Shown here: positions 1-7,809 of the stretch, piece after piece
How positions within the stretch are numbered: the first letter of the stretch is position 1
Layout: each line of letters opens with the position of its first letter
Assembly (NCBI RefSeq): GCF_022829365.1
Contig: NZ_JAKSYJ010000168.1
Span: 23,252-87,251, forward strand
Reading direction: 5' to 3'
Source of the DNA: Methylobacterium sp. J-077
GTDB taxonomy: Bacteria; Pseudomonadota; Alphaproteobacteria; Rhizobiales; Beijerinckiaceae
DNA: 64,000 nt
The notes under the pieces: generated by a model
Databases searched by the model: none
What the model was told of the DNA's origin: nothing
The model's input: the letters and a program-made list of their open reading frames with translations, nothing else
Position numbers and translations under genes: made by a program

Positions 1-162
1 AGTGGCTGAGGTCGTGGCCTCGCATGGTGGGCTCTCGTCCAAGTACAAAAAGCGCGCTTCGGGATAGGCGGGTTAACAATCTGTTAACCGAATTTGTTAA
101 CATATCATTAGGCGCCGAGGTTGGGCGCGAGGCAGCCTCTTCGAGCAGAGGGTCCAATTTCC

Positions 163-405
163 ATGCGCTTCTACTTCGATTTCGAGAATGGCGAAGAAGC
201 TGTCCGAGATACTAATGGCGTCGAGGCGGCTAATCTAAAACAAGCGCTGGCCGATGCCCTGGACGTGATCCTCGAAGTGGCTGAAGAGACCGCCGCTAAC
301 CGGCCAGATGATCTCTGGACATTGGTTGTGCGGGACCAGACCGGAGCACCAGTCGCGTACCTGCCAATCAGAAAGAATGTGGAGCAGCACGCGCTGGCGG
401 CCTGA
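163..405 (+). CDS. DUF6894-type small hypothetical protein
   Basis: An 80-residue protein starting MRFYFDFENGEE. The aromatic MRFYFDF opening followed by an acidic segment, then a helix with a regular A/L pattern, matches a small family of unknown function (DUF6894) that is abundant in Methylobacterium and other Rhizobiales. The ATG at 163 is preferred over upstream in-frame starts because it gives the family's usual N-terminus. It points away from the minus-strand tape measure gene. No function is known for the family. Confidence 0.7.
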   Translation: MRFYFDFENGEEAVRDTNGVEAANLKQALADALDVILEVAEETAANRPDDLWTLVVRDQTGAPVAYLPIRKNVEQHALAA

Positions 406-420
406 CTGCGCTACTGGCCA

Positions 421-494
421 TCACGTGCCACCAGCCGACGCCATCGTCCGTCCCCGCTGCAGCACCACGTCCTTGAACAGGTTGCCGGAGCGGG
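421..494 (-). pseudogene. Vestigial tape measure C-terminus
   Basis: Directly after the stop of the intact tape measure gene, the minus strand in another reading phase encodes a short tail containing SGNLFKDVVLQRGR and MAS, then TGA. The same tail (AGNLFKDVVLRRGR, then MAS) closes the second tape measure gene at 19.8 kb, and about 28 nt containing the run for NLFKDVVL are identical at both places. The intact gene ends in a different version, GSLFRTIKQTRGR. This looks like the leftover 3' end of an older allele, left when the end of the gene was replaced by recombination. Confidence 0.6.
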
Positions 495-3182
495 TCAGAC
501 ATCTTCCCCAGCAGCCTGCATCTGCCGACCTCGCGTCTGCTTGATAGTACGAAACAAGCTGCCGCTGGCATCGGCTTTCACCCGCGTGTCCGGCCCCGGC
601 TTGTCGATACGGATATTGACCGCGCCCTCGACGTTCGGCGTGACGCCGACGCCGTTCGCGCGCAAGGATTTCTGTAGCAGCGATGGCTCACCTACCTTCG
701 GCGCCATGTCGGAGCGGATGGCGTCTTGCTCAGCCTGGCGGGCTCGATAAGCTCCCGCGAACCCAGCGCCATCGGCATCGAGGTTGCCGGGCCTGCGACG
801 CTCGTCGTTCAGATCAGCGAGAACCTCAGCGCGACGAGTTCTGCCTGAAGCTACGCGCCCCTCTCGTCTATCGAGCCATGCCTGAGCTGACGCCGTCAGT
901 CTCTCGCGCGAGATGCTGGCGCGCTGGCGGGAGTACATGCCCCCCATGATGCCCTGCTGCCCGTAGTCGCCGGGGAAGCTCGCCCATTCGCGTGCAAGCG
1001 CGGTTCGGAAGTGGCTCATGAAGTCCCCACCCTGACGACGCTGCATCCGCTGCGCTTCGCGGTAGCGGCGTTCCACCAGGGTGTTCGCCAGCCGGTCCTG
1101 TAGCTCAGGCGTGAACTTCTCGTCCCGGCTCAGCCCCAACTCGCCAACGAGGCCGGTGTCGCCGCGGCGTCCGCCGAACAGAGTGCCGCGCATGAACTGA
1201 TACCGGCCGATCGCGGAGGATCCGCGCATGCCACGCTGGATCTGCTCAATCTCGCCAAGGGTCTTGCCCGTGAGGGATCCGGACACTTGATGGGCAAAGC
1301 TGTCATCGTAGCCGCGGCGAGTGGTGCCCTCAGCGTGGGCGATCAAGTCCAGCATGCCGGGGTCACCGGCACCGCCAGCGCCCTCGCCCCGCAACTTATC
1401 TCCGACTCGCTCAGCGGCAGTGCCGCCACGGTTCGCCCGGAAAGCATCGAACCGCCGCCGCACAACGGGATCGTTGGGATCAAGGGGCAACGAGCCACCT
1501 TCACCGCCCGGCGCGTAGATGCCGCCTCCGCCGCCCAGCATGCGCCCGACGCGAGCTGCAGCGGCTGCACCGCCAAGGCTTGCTGTGAGAATGCGGGCGC
1601 CGCCGAATGGACCGGCCGCCGACGCATCAAAGCTTTGCTGCTGGACAGTTGCGCCCCCCTCACGGATGCGCTTCAGTTCATCCGTTAGCCTCTCCATCTC
1701 GCGACGAAGACGATCAGCCTGATCACGGGCACGGTCGTTGTCCGTGCCACCCTTGCGCAGCAGATCGAACTGGCCGAGCTGCTGCTGGATGGCAGACGTG
1801 CGGTCCTCTATTTCGCGCGCACGACCGGCGTTCCGTCGCAGGTTTTCGTTCTGCCGAAGAACATCTGGGCTCGCTGACTGCCCGCGCATCTGCGCGTCCA
1901 ACGCCTCATCCAAGGCGGTCGGCGCCTTGCTCGCAGGGGCATTAGTTCGCCTGCCGATGCCCGCATCGGTCATGCGGTCAATCTTGTCGAGCTTCTTCCC
2001 GGCTTCTGAGAAATCAAAATTCTTAAGGTCGTTCAAAGCGCCTAAGGCGAGAGCGGCGGCGCGGATTGCCGTGCCCGTATCCCGAGCGGCTTGCCCGACC
2101 TCTTTGAACATGCCGACGATAGGGTCAGACACGTCCTTATTGCCGAGATCCCTCAACAGCGTGCGGATCTCAGTGACTGCCTCGGTTACATCACCCTTGA
2201 GAGTCTTGAAGCCGTCTCCGGCCTCAGTGAACGCCCTCGTCCAGTCGATTGATTTCAGCCAGGTTGCGATATCGCGGATCGCCTCGACGACGGCTGGCGT
2301 GACGCCCTTCCGCTCATCGTCAAGGAATGCTTTGACTGCCTTAGCCGCCTCCGTCAGATGCGGTGTCGCCTCGCGCGCAATGGCGTCGCCGAGTTTGCTG
2401 AACGTGCCCTTCAGCCCGTCCATCGCTCGGGCGTAATCCTCCGCGTTTTTAATGTCCTGCGGAGACAGAACGCCGTTGTCGCTGCGAAACTTGTTGATCT
2501 GCTGACGGAGCGTTCCAAGGTGCCCATCTGCAAGCCGTGCGGCTTCCGCGATGCCAAGCACTTCCTGAGCGTATTTCCGACGCGCAACGGGGTCAGACAC
2601 GCCCTCAAGTCCCTCCAGCGCTTTGGTCAGCGCCTCGGAGTTGTCCTTTGAGTGCATGATCGCGTCAGCGAGGTCGTTGAAGTACTTTCGACCTTCGGCG
2701 CTCGTCCCCTGAGTGCGCAGGAATTCCATCAACGGGCCGATGCCGCGCCGCGCCAAGCGCGCGTTTTCCGCGAACTGTTGGAACGCAGCGGCAGACTGCC
2801 CGGCATCCACGCCGACCTTGCCCAGAATGCCCTGCATCTCGCGCAGGGTCTGAGCAGCGACGCCGGTATCGCGAGAGAGCTGTCCCAACTCCTTAGCGCT
2901 GGAGCCGAAATTGCGCATCGCCGCGCCAATGCCGGCGAGTGCCGCAGTTACCGTGAGCGCAGTGATACCGACTGAGCCGAGCGCGGGATTGACGACGCTC
3001 GTAGCGGTACGACCGACCGACTGCATCGACTGTTCGACGCGGCCGAACCCCTTATTCAGGACATCAACATGCCCTGCGCCCTCTTGCGCAAAGCCGCGAA
3101 GTGCATTTTGTATGCTCTTGAGAGGGCCAGTCGATTTGTCGATGACCTCGGCAGTCATCCGCAGAGCTTCTTCTTGGCTCAA
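495..3182 (-). CDS. Phage tail tape measure protein with muramidase domain
   Basis: 895 residues. The N-terminal half has helical tape-measure features: a STGPLKSIQ opening, a hydrophobic Ala/Gly stretch around residues 55-85, and long coiled helices. At about residues 610-770 lies a lysozyme-like module with DLIAHAEG, IGRYQFM and FTPELQDRLA, resembling phage GH104-type muramidases, presumably for local wall opening during DNA injection. The TTG start at 3182 has AGGAG six bases upstream and aligns with the start of the paralogue at 22.18 kb. A small tail-type gene lies immediately upstream, as expected for a tape measure gene. No tube or sheath gene is nearby. Confidence 0.85.
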   Translation of the reverse strand: MSQEEALRMTAEVIDKSTGPLKSIQNALRGFAQEGAGHVDVLNKGFGRVEQSMQSVGRTATSVVNPALGSVGITALTVTAALAGIGAAMRNFGSSAKELGQLSRDTGVAAQTLREMQGILGKVGVDAGQSAAAFQQFAENARLARRGIGPLMEFLRTQGTSAEGRKYFNDLADAIMHSKDNSEALTKALEGLEGVSDPVARRKYAQEVLGIAEAARLADGHLGTLRQQINKFRSDNGVLSPQDIKNAEDYARAMDGLKGTFSKLGDAIAREATPHLTEAAKAVKAFLDDERKGVTPAVVEAIRDIATWLKSIDWTRAFTEAGDGFKTLKGDVTEAVTEIRTLLRDLGNKDVSDPIVGMFKEVGQAARDTGTAIRAAALALGALNDLKNFDFSEAGKKLDKIDRMTDAGIGRRTNAPASKAPTALDEALDAQMRGQSASPDVLRQNENLRRNAGRAREIEDRTSAIQQQLGQFDLLRKGGTDNDRARDQADRLRREMERLTDELKRIREGGATVQQQSFDASAAGPFGGARILTASLGGAAAAARVGRMLGGGGGIYAPGGEGGSLPLDPNDPVVRRRFDAFRANRGGTAAERVGDKLRGEGAGGAGDPGMLDLIAHAEGTTRRGYDDSFAHQVSGSLTGKTLGEIEQIQRGMRGSSAIGRYQFMRGTLFGGRRGDTGLVGELGLSRDEKFTPELQDRLANTLVERRYREAQRMQRRQGGDFMSHFRTALAREWASFPGDYGQQGIMGGMYSRQRASISRERLTASAQAWLDRREGRVASGRTRRAEVLADLNDERRRPGNLDADGAGFAGAYRARQAEQDAIRSDMAPKVGEPSLLQKSLRANGVGVTPNVEGAVNIRIDKPGPDTRVKADASGSLFRTIKQTRGRQMQAAGEDV

Positions 3183-3191
3183 GGCGCACTC

Positions 3192-3443
3192 CTACTTCTG
3201 CGGATGAGTGATGGGGTTGGGCGTCACCGCCGCCGCGAGGCAATCGAGATTGTCCGCCACGGTCACGGCCATCTCGGCCGCCGTCTCAAGCGACGCGACT
3301 TCGAAGGCTGCCGTCAGATCCTCGCGGGTCACATCCGGCCAGCGGGCCATGATCGTCTCGACAACCTCGGCCTTCCAAGCCGCCTCGGTGTCGCCGATGC
3401 CAGTGCCGAGCAGGTAGTCGGCGATCTCGGCGACGCGGGTCAT
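3192..3443 (-). CDS. Small phage tail-type protein, possible tail assembly chaperone
   Basis: 83 residues beginning MTRVAEIADYLL. Its first ~45 residues are almost identical to the protein at 22171-22407, and the DNA is also closely similar, so the two elements share this module. It sits directly upstream of the tape measure gene, the slot that tail assembly chaperones occupy in long-tailed phages; that role is inferred from position only. Its start overlaps the stop of the upstream 42-residue gene (ATGA), so translation is probably coupled. The longer frame reaching 3479 was rejected because the paralogue starts at this MTRVAE. Confidence 0.65.
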   Translation of the reverse strand: MTRVAEIADYLLGTGIGDTEAAWKAEVVETIMARWPDVTREDLTAAFEVASLETAAEMAVTVADNLDCLAAAVTPNPITHPQK

Positions 3444-3568
3444 GGGCAGGCCACCTTCACCCACCGGGAGCCATTCCACTGCAGCCGCACGCCGAACAGC
3501 TCCCGGATCTCACCGATGCGGGGCGGGTCGTTCGAGGCGGTGGACTGGGGATTCGATTGGTCGGTCAT
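3440..3568 (-). CDS. Hypothetical 42-residue phage protein
   Basis: A short frame, MTDQSNPQSTASN followed by an IREL/WNGSRW region, ending at TGA. Both ends overlap neighbours by four bases (ATGA with the Nu1-like gene upstream and with the tail-type gene downstream). This tight coupling on both sides is the main reason to accept it. Function unknown; probably a minor tail or adaptor component given its place. Confidence 0.6.
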   Translation of the reverse strand: MTDQSNPQSTASNDPPRIGEIRELFGVRLQWNGSRWVKVACP

Positions 3569-4152
3569 GCCGACACCTCCGGCGGAGCCCGCCAGTAGTG
3601 GGTGGCCGTGAACCAGGCATCGAGCGCTTTCAGGTCCAGCGGCTCGCCAGCGGCTTTTGCCAATGCCGCCCAGTCCGGATCCGCGAAGTCGAGGCCCTGG
3701 CTCTCCAGCGTGCCGTAGCCATTGGCCGTGTCGGGATGACCGTGCCGGGCGAGGAACCGGGCCGCGATGCCATCCGCCTCGACGGCAACGGCCTGGTCGA
3801 GCCCATAGGCGACCTGCAGCGGCGCGCCGAACTCCACCGCCATCCGGGCGGCGTAGGGGCCGATCGCCCGGATCACCTCGGCGAGGCCGGCGTGGGCCAG
3901 CGCCAGCGGATCGGTGGCGGGCGCATCCAAATCTGGAGCGGCCTCTTGCCGAACCTGGCGAGCGCTTGGTCCCTTGGCCTTACCGCCGCGGTAGGTTTCC
4001 GCCCGGCCGCCGAGCAATCGCTCCGACGCCTCGACGTTCACCAGGCCGTCGACCGTCAGCACGATGCTGCCTCTGGCCTCCCACTTGTTCACCGTCGAGC
4101 GGTTCACGTTGTGGCGCCGGGCGAATGCAGATTTGGTTTCTGTTGTTGCCAC
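3565..4152 (-). CDS. Nu1-like phage DNA packaging protein (small terminase type)
   Basis: 195 residues with an N-terminal helix-turn-helix (FARRHNVNRSTVNKWEARG) like the winged-helix DNA-binding domain of lambda Nu1 and related small terminase subunits, followed by a mixed helical C-terminus. The start is GTG at 4152. GGCAACA-rich repeats overlap and precede the start codon on the coding strand, the relative position of the terminase recognition site upstream of Nu1 in lambda. The absence of a large terminase gene next to it is unusual. An alternative is a generic HTH regulator. Confidence 0.6.
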   Translation of the reverse strand: MATTETKSAFARRHNVNRSTVNKWEARGSIVLTVDGLVNVEASERLLGGRAETYRGGKAKGPSARQVRQEAAPDLDAPATDPLALAHAGLAEVIRAIGPYAARMAVEFGAPLQVAYGLDQAVAVEADGIAARFLARHGHPDTANGYGTLESQGLDFADPDWAALAKAAGEPLDLKALDAWFTATHYWRAPPEVSA

Positions 4153-4182
4153 TGTTGCCGTTGCCTGTTGCCACTGTTGCCG
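4145..4182. repeat. Tandem direct repeat at the start of the Nu1-like gene
   Basis: A 16-bp unit GTTGCCACTGTTGCCG occurs at 4145-4160 and again at 4167-4182, period 22. The opposite strand reads as a run of GGCAACA/CAACAG units leading into the GTG start of the Nu1-like gene. It may be a protein-binding array, for example the packaging recognition site or an autoregulatory operator. Binding is not shown. Confidence 0.6.
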
Positions 4183-4336
4183 GGTTTCAGACCATCAGAC
4201 CTGGACAGCATCTTCGCTCGCGCGGACCCGTGTCCTAGGGGAGGGGTAAAAAGGACCCTGGTTCTATTAATGACCGGGCACCCTCCGCAGGGAGATCCAT
4301 CGCGGGTCCCACCCTCAGGCAGTGAGGGACGGTCGC
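4153..4336. other. Intergenic region upstream of the Nu1-like gene
   Basis: Apart from the direct repeat at 4145-4182, this stretch carries no convincing open frame or clear promoter. Overlapping short frames on both strands lack ribosome binding sites. Confidence 0.4.
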
Positions 4337-4525
4337 TCACCGCATCCCTGCCGATCGCCATGCCAGCCAGCGGGCCTCAGCCTCAGCAGCGGTCTCGTGC
4401 AGCAGGTCGGCCCTGATCGGTGCCCGCTCGGTAGCGCCGACGCCATGAGCATCACCATGATCGACGGGCGTGGTCTCGATGACCGGCATGGCGGGCTGAG
4501 CGGTAGTGTCGGGCTTGGTGGCCAT
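4337..4525 (-). CDS. Small hypothetical phage protein
   Basis: 62 residues, MATKPDTTAQPAMPV, low complexity and Thr/Ala/Pro-rich at the start, with an acidic helical end (TAAEAEARWLAWRS). The proteins around it are of the same type, in the same orientation, and probably belong to one transcript. No family recognised. It could be a spurious frame in GC-rich DNA. Confidence 0.45.
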   Translation of the reverse strand: MATKPDTTAQPAMPVIETTPVDHGDAHGVGATERAPIRADLLHETAAEAEARWLAWRSAGMR

Positions 4526-4758
4526 GATGGCTCTCCGGACTGTCTGGTGTCGGGACCGCGGCGGGGGTGACCCCTCCCACCGCGATCCCGGATCGTCCCT
4601 GCTTGGTCAGGGGTGCAGTCGTGCCGGCCTTGGCATCCCTCGGCTCCATGGCCATGGATCAGGCAAGGGACAGGTCGGCTGCCGTTGTTGGAGGGACTGC
4701 GTCCTCCTCAATGGCGCGAGCAGGAGGCCCGTGAGGGCTTGGACCCGCGCAATCCGGA

Positions 4759-5025
4759 TTAGGCGACGCGCTGCCAGCGGGAGCCGTCGGCGGCATAGCG
4801 CTCGGCCCCGACCGTGAAGGCGGCGCCAGGCGTGTTCAAATCGCGCCGGGTCTGCTCCACGGCCGAGCGGGTCTGGGTGCCTTTGGCTTCGACTTCGCGG
4901 CTCTGAGCCAGATACGCGGCGACGCGTTCTGCCGAACCCAGCCTGCGCTCGGCGGCAGCCCGTTCGGGCTTGCGGAAGAGACGACGCGCCCAGGCAGCGC
5001 CTTCCTCGATCTCAGTGCGGTTCAT
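4759..5025 (-). CDS. Hypothetical phage protein
   Basis: 88 residues, highly charged and helical (MNRTEIEEGAAWARRLFRKPERAAAERR), ending in an aromatic patch (ERYAADGSRWQRVA). A good ribosome binding site (GGGAGGA) precedes the ATG at 5025, which overlaps the end of the upstream gene by 14 bases, so the two are likely translated together. No domain recognised. Confidence 0.6.
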   Translation of the reverse strand: MNRTEIEEGAAWARRLFRKPERAAAERRLGSAERVAAYLAQSREVEAKGTQTRSAVEQTRRDLNTPGAAFTVGAERYAADGSRWQRVA

Positions 5026-5689
5026 GGACGATCCTCCCGTAGATCGGGGCGACCTCGCCCCAGATGTAGCCGGCGTCGGTGCCGAGGGCGGGCAGCTTCA
5101 CGCGGCTGGCTATCGAGCTGTGCGGCTGGTCGGATCTGCCGTTCCAGCTGCAGCGGGGCTCGCCAGGCGGCACCGGATCGGTCCCGTCGGGCAAGGCGTA
5201 GTTAGCGGCCTCGATCAGCGCGGCCCGCTCGCGGATCTTCGCCAGCAACGGCACCAGGCGCTGCGCCTCGGTGACGTACTCGGCAGCCAGCTTCTCGACC
5301 TCAGCGCTGGCCTTCATGGCCTTGCGGTGGAGATCCTTGCGACGCTTCTGCTCGGCCTCGTGCGCGGCTTGAGCCTGAGCCTCGGCGATCACTGAGGCGG
5401 CGTGCTGGACCTCAAGCTGGTCGAGCCGGATCTTGGTGAGGGCGATGCGGTGATCGAGGGCGGCCACGTCGTCGGCGCTGCCGTTCAACAGCACGTCGGG
5501 GCGGGCGGCTTCCCAAGCTTCGCGCTCGGCCTGGGCGGCATCGCGCTCAGCGGAAATCTGCGTTGAGGTCCGGGGCTCGGACGGCAGCACAGGCTGCAGG
5601 TCGGGCCGGCTGCGGCCGAGGCTGACATACGGGGCGACGTTGCCGTCGTGGCGGTTGTGGCGGACGGAGACGGTGGGGATCGCGTTCAT
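5012..5689 (-). CDS. Hypothetical coiled-coil phage protein
   Basis: About 225 residues with a central Ala/Glu/Gln-rich coiled coil (DAAQAEREAWEAARP, IAEAQAQAAHEAEQKRRKDLHRKAMKA) and a C-terminal aromatic segment. ATG at 5689 has GAGG nine bases upstream; GTG at 5704 overlaps the preceding stop and is the alternative start. It lies between a ribbon-helix-helix gene and a small hypothetical gene in one minus-strand run. No catalytic motif seen; a scaffold or accessory role is possible but unsupported. Confidence 0.6.
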   Translation of the reverse strand: MNAIPTVSVRHNRHDGNVAPYVSLGRSRPDLQPVLPSEPRTSTQISAERDAAQAEREAWEAARPDVLLNGSADDVAALDHRIALTKIRLDQLEVQHAASVIAEAQAQAAHEAEQKRRKDLHRKAMKASAEVEKLAAEYVTEAQRLVPLLAKIRERAALIEAANYALPDGTDPVPPGEPRCSWNGRSDQPHSSIASRVKLPALGTDAGYIWGEVAPIYGRIVHEPH

Positions 5690-5700
5690 GCCGGCCATCC

Positions 5701-5919
5701 TCACGCTGCCTGACGGAGAGCAGGGGCAGCCGGCGGCGTGCGGGGACCGTCGTCGGGACTGAGACGAACACCATGACGGGCGAGGTGCGCGCGGACGCTC
5801 TGGCGCACGAACTCCGACATGGTCTGGCCGCGATGCCGGGCGGTGGTTTCGACGGCGCGGGCGAGGTCAGTCTCGACCTTGAACCGAAGCAATGCGTCTC
5901 GTCGGAGAGGATTCGTCAT
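5701..5919 (-). CDS. Ribbon-helix-helix regulator
   Basis: 72 residues. The N-terminus fits a ribbon-helix-helix DNA-binding fold: a strand (LRFKVETDLARAVE) followed by two short helices (ARHRGQTMSEFVRQSVRAHLAR). Such proteins bind DNA as dimers and often repress their own promoter. A perfect 9-bp inverted repeat lies five bases upstream of the ATG and is a likely operator. It starts the minus-strand run that continues into the coiled-coil gene. Confidence 0.75.
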   Translation of the reverse strand: MTNPLRRDALLRFKVETDLARAVETTARHRGQTMSEFVRQSVRAHLARHGVRLSPDDGPRTPPAAPALRQAA

Positions 5920-5923
5920 GATG

Positions 5924-5951
5924 TGGCTACGCCTCAGTCACTGCGTAGCCA
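5924..5951. promoter_or_regulatory. Candidate operator of the RHH gene
   Basis: Perfect inverted repeat TGGCTACGC - 10 nt - GCGTAGCCA, immediately upstream of the ribbon-helix-helix start codon at 5919. Placement and symmetry suit a dimeric repressor acting on its own promoter. The facing plus-strand gene starts at 6123, so the site could also affect that direction. Confidence 0.6.
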
Positions 5952-6122
5952 GACGATGGGTCGTCTATTGCGCTGCGGCAAGCCAGCAGAGTCGACGCTT
6001 GGTTTTGCTGTGCTGCCGTCCTGTCGTCCTTAGTTATCCACTGTTGCGTTATGTTATATTTCCGCCCAAATTTTCATGCCAATATGCCGCACCGCTGAAT
6101 TACAGTTTTGCGTCGAGGAGCC

Positions 6123-6428
6123 ATGATTGAGCAAGCGCCGCGGGTGGCTAGAGAGTTTCACGTCGGATCCGCCGGAGACCGTTGGTCACTGATGCGAGAT
6201 CTGAATACGGGGCAGCCCTATGTGGTCCACCGTCCCTCGGACGATGAGCCGGAAGTTGAGCTGGACCTCGGTTCCTTCCTGGTCCTGTTCCAAGGCCAAG
6301 AGCGGGACAACCTTCTGCAGCTGATCGCGTCACTGCTGCCAGATGAGGAGCCGTCGGACCGCGACGAGACCAACGTCGTCCGGTCACCCCGCTTCCTGTC
6401 CCGATGGATGCCGAGCCGGCAAAACTGA
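6123..6428 (+). CDS. Hypothetical protein
   Basis: 101 residues, MIEQAPRVAREFHVG, with an acidic middle (DEPEVELDLGSFL) and a helical part (ERDNLLQLIASLLPDE). The ATG at 6123 follows GAGGAG, which sets the start. It is the first of several plus-strand cargo-like genes between the minus-strand phage modules. Small proteins of this type are common and uncharacterised in Methylobacterium. Confidence 0.6.
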   Translation: MIEQAPRVAREFHVGSAGDRWSLMRDLNTGQPYVVHRPSDDEPEVELDLGSFLVLFQGQERDNLLQLIASLLPDEEPSDRDETNVVRSPRFLSRWMPSRQN

Positions 6429-6521
6429 CAAGGCGCCGGGCGCATGCTCAATTCGATGCAATTCACGAACGGTTTGTAGCGTATTCGTTCGGCAGGATAC
6501 TCCGCTTTACGCGAGTGCCCC

Positions 6522-6773
6522 ATGGACAATCAGCGAACCGCCCGCCGCGTTTCCATCAACATGATCGGGCACATCGCTGTGCCTGGTGACGTGGCGATCC
6601 CTTGCGTGATCCACGACATCTCGAAGTGGGGTGTGCGTGTCAGATTGGACGGCGTCGAGCGCGTGCCGGACAAGTTCACACTGACGTTCGATGCCACCGA
6701 GAAGGTGATCGGCTGCGAGACGGTCTGGAAAAGCTCGAATGAGATCGGGGCACTCACCGACCTGATGGAGTAA
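6522..6773 (+). CDS. Single-domain PilZ protein (c-di-GMP receptor type)
   Basis: 83 residues covering one PilZ domain and nothing else. The RTARR sequence near the N-terminus fits the RxxxR motif, and HDISKWGVRVRL fits the (D/N)xSxxG motif that together bind cyclic di-GMP; strand-rich sequence follows. Such stand-alone domains act by binding effectors, typically in motility or surface control. Its presence inside a phage-derived element is unusual and suggests host-modulating cargo. The target is unknown. Confidence 0.75.
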   Translation: MDNQRTARRVSINMIGHIAVPGDVAIPCVIHDISKWGVRVRLDGVERVPDKFTLTFDATEKVIGCETVWKSSNEIGALTDLME

Positions 6774-6798
6774 GGCACGACCCCTGCAGCTCGGATCC

Positions 6799-6987
6799 TC
6801 AGTGCCCGAACAGGGCGGCGATCACCGCGATCAGCGTGCCGCCGGCGATCGGCGCGAACAGCCCGAGGATCGAGATCAGGATGATGAGCGTGACGGCTGC
6901 GTTCTCAGCCCGCTTGGCATCCCGGGATGGTTTCCGCGGTGGCTCCCACGGTGGCGGGACGGATCGCTGATCGGGTGGGACGAACAT
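6799..6987 (-). CDS. Small membrane protein
   Basis: 62 residues: a Pro-rich charged N-terminus (MFVPPDQRSVPPPWEPPRKP) and a hydrophobic C-terminal half (VTLIILISILGLFAP, then GGTLIAVIAALFG) able to form one or two membrane helices. The longer upstream frame has no typical protein composition and was not used. Function unknown. Confidence 0.6.
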   Translation of the reverse strand: MFVPPDQRSVPPPWEPPRKPSRDAKRAENAAVTLIILISILGLFAPIAGGTLIAVIAALFGH

Positions 6988-7137
6988 CAACACCCTATGA
7001 GGCGCGGGCCATGAATTTGGCCTGAGGGTAGGCTCGAACGGTCGGCCTGTCACCGCGCTGCGCTCGATCGCATTCGGCGAGCGTCGGAGCGAGGCCCCGG
7101 AACTTTGCACGTGCCAGAGCGTGCTACGTAAGTTCTG

Positions 7138-7542
7138 ATGCGGCGATATCCGCTGCTTTCCCTGGTATATCCGATGAATAGCATCAAAAGATTGTTTTCG
7201 CAGTTCGCCAGCTTCATGTCGGCTCGACCAAGCCAGGCGGAAAACCATCAATTGCTTACTTCGGGGAATGGCCGAGGTCCCGGCGCGAAGGCGAGCAAAA
7301 CTCCGAAGGACTTCACCGGCGACTACCGCATGGCCACTGACATGCTGAGGGAGCGGATCAACAGGCGCTTCCCGGATAATTTCTACGCTCGGGTTGGAGC
7401 CAACGCGAACACTACGCGAGATTTCGGCGACGAGCGTGCCGGCGCGATCGATACCTCGTCGGCCGCGATAGCTGCGGCGCTGCGGGACGGAGCGACGGCC
7501 AAGCAGGCCGCCGATGCGGGTGCCACCAGTGTCGGCATCTGA
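7138..7542 (+). CDS. Hypothetical protein
   Basis: 134 residues from the first ATG. An internal ATG at 7174 (MNSIKRLFSQF) gives a more natural N-terminus, and no good ribosome binding site favours either. The C-terminal part is Ala/Asp-rich with a repeat-like pattern (SAAIAAALRDGATAKQAADAGATSVG). No domain recognised. Confidence 0.5.
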   Translation: MRRYPLLSLVYPMNSIKRLFSQFASFMSARPSQAENHQLLTSGNGRGPGAKASKTPKDFTGDYRMATDMLRERINRRFPDNFYARVGANANTTRDFGDERAGAIDTSSAAIAAALRDGATAKQAADAGATSVGI

Positions 7543-7665
7543 GCGGATGGCCGAGCAGTCCAGCATTCCAACCTGAGTAAAGGCGTAAGGACGCAGGCCG
7601 AAACAGCGTGGACCTATGGCGTCTGCCGCCGGTTTCCCCCTCTCATCACACAATGGAAAACACCA

Positions 7666-7782
7666 ATGCTTGATCGCGCTCGGCAGCTGATCATGATCAA
7701 CCCGCTTGGGGTATCAGCAGTCCTAGGATTGGGGGCTGCGATGGTGGCGTTGTATTTCGTGATGATGCCAATCGGTTGGTAA
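7666..7782 (+). CDS. Very small membrane protein
   Basis: 38 residues, MLDRARQLIMINP followed by a single membrane helix (GVSAVLGLGAAMVALYFVMM). This charged-then-hydrophobic layout is typical of small inner-membrane peptides. No strong ribosome binding site, so the call rests on the helix alone. Confidence 0.4.
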   Translation: MLDRARQLIMINPLGVSAVLGLGAAMVALYFVMMPIGW

Positions 7783-7809
7783 ATTGAGTGCAGCGATCGA
7801 TACTCGGAA

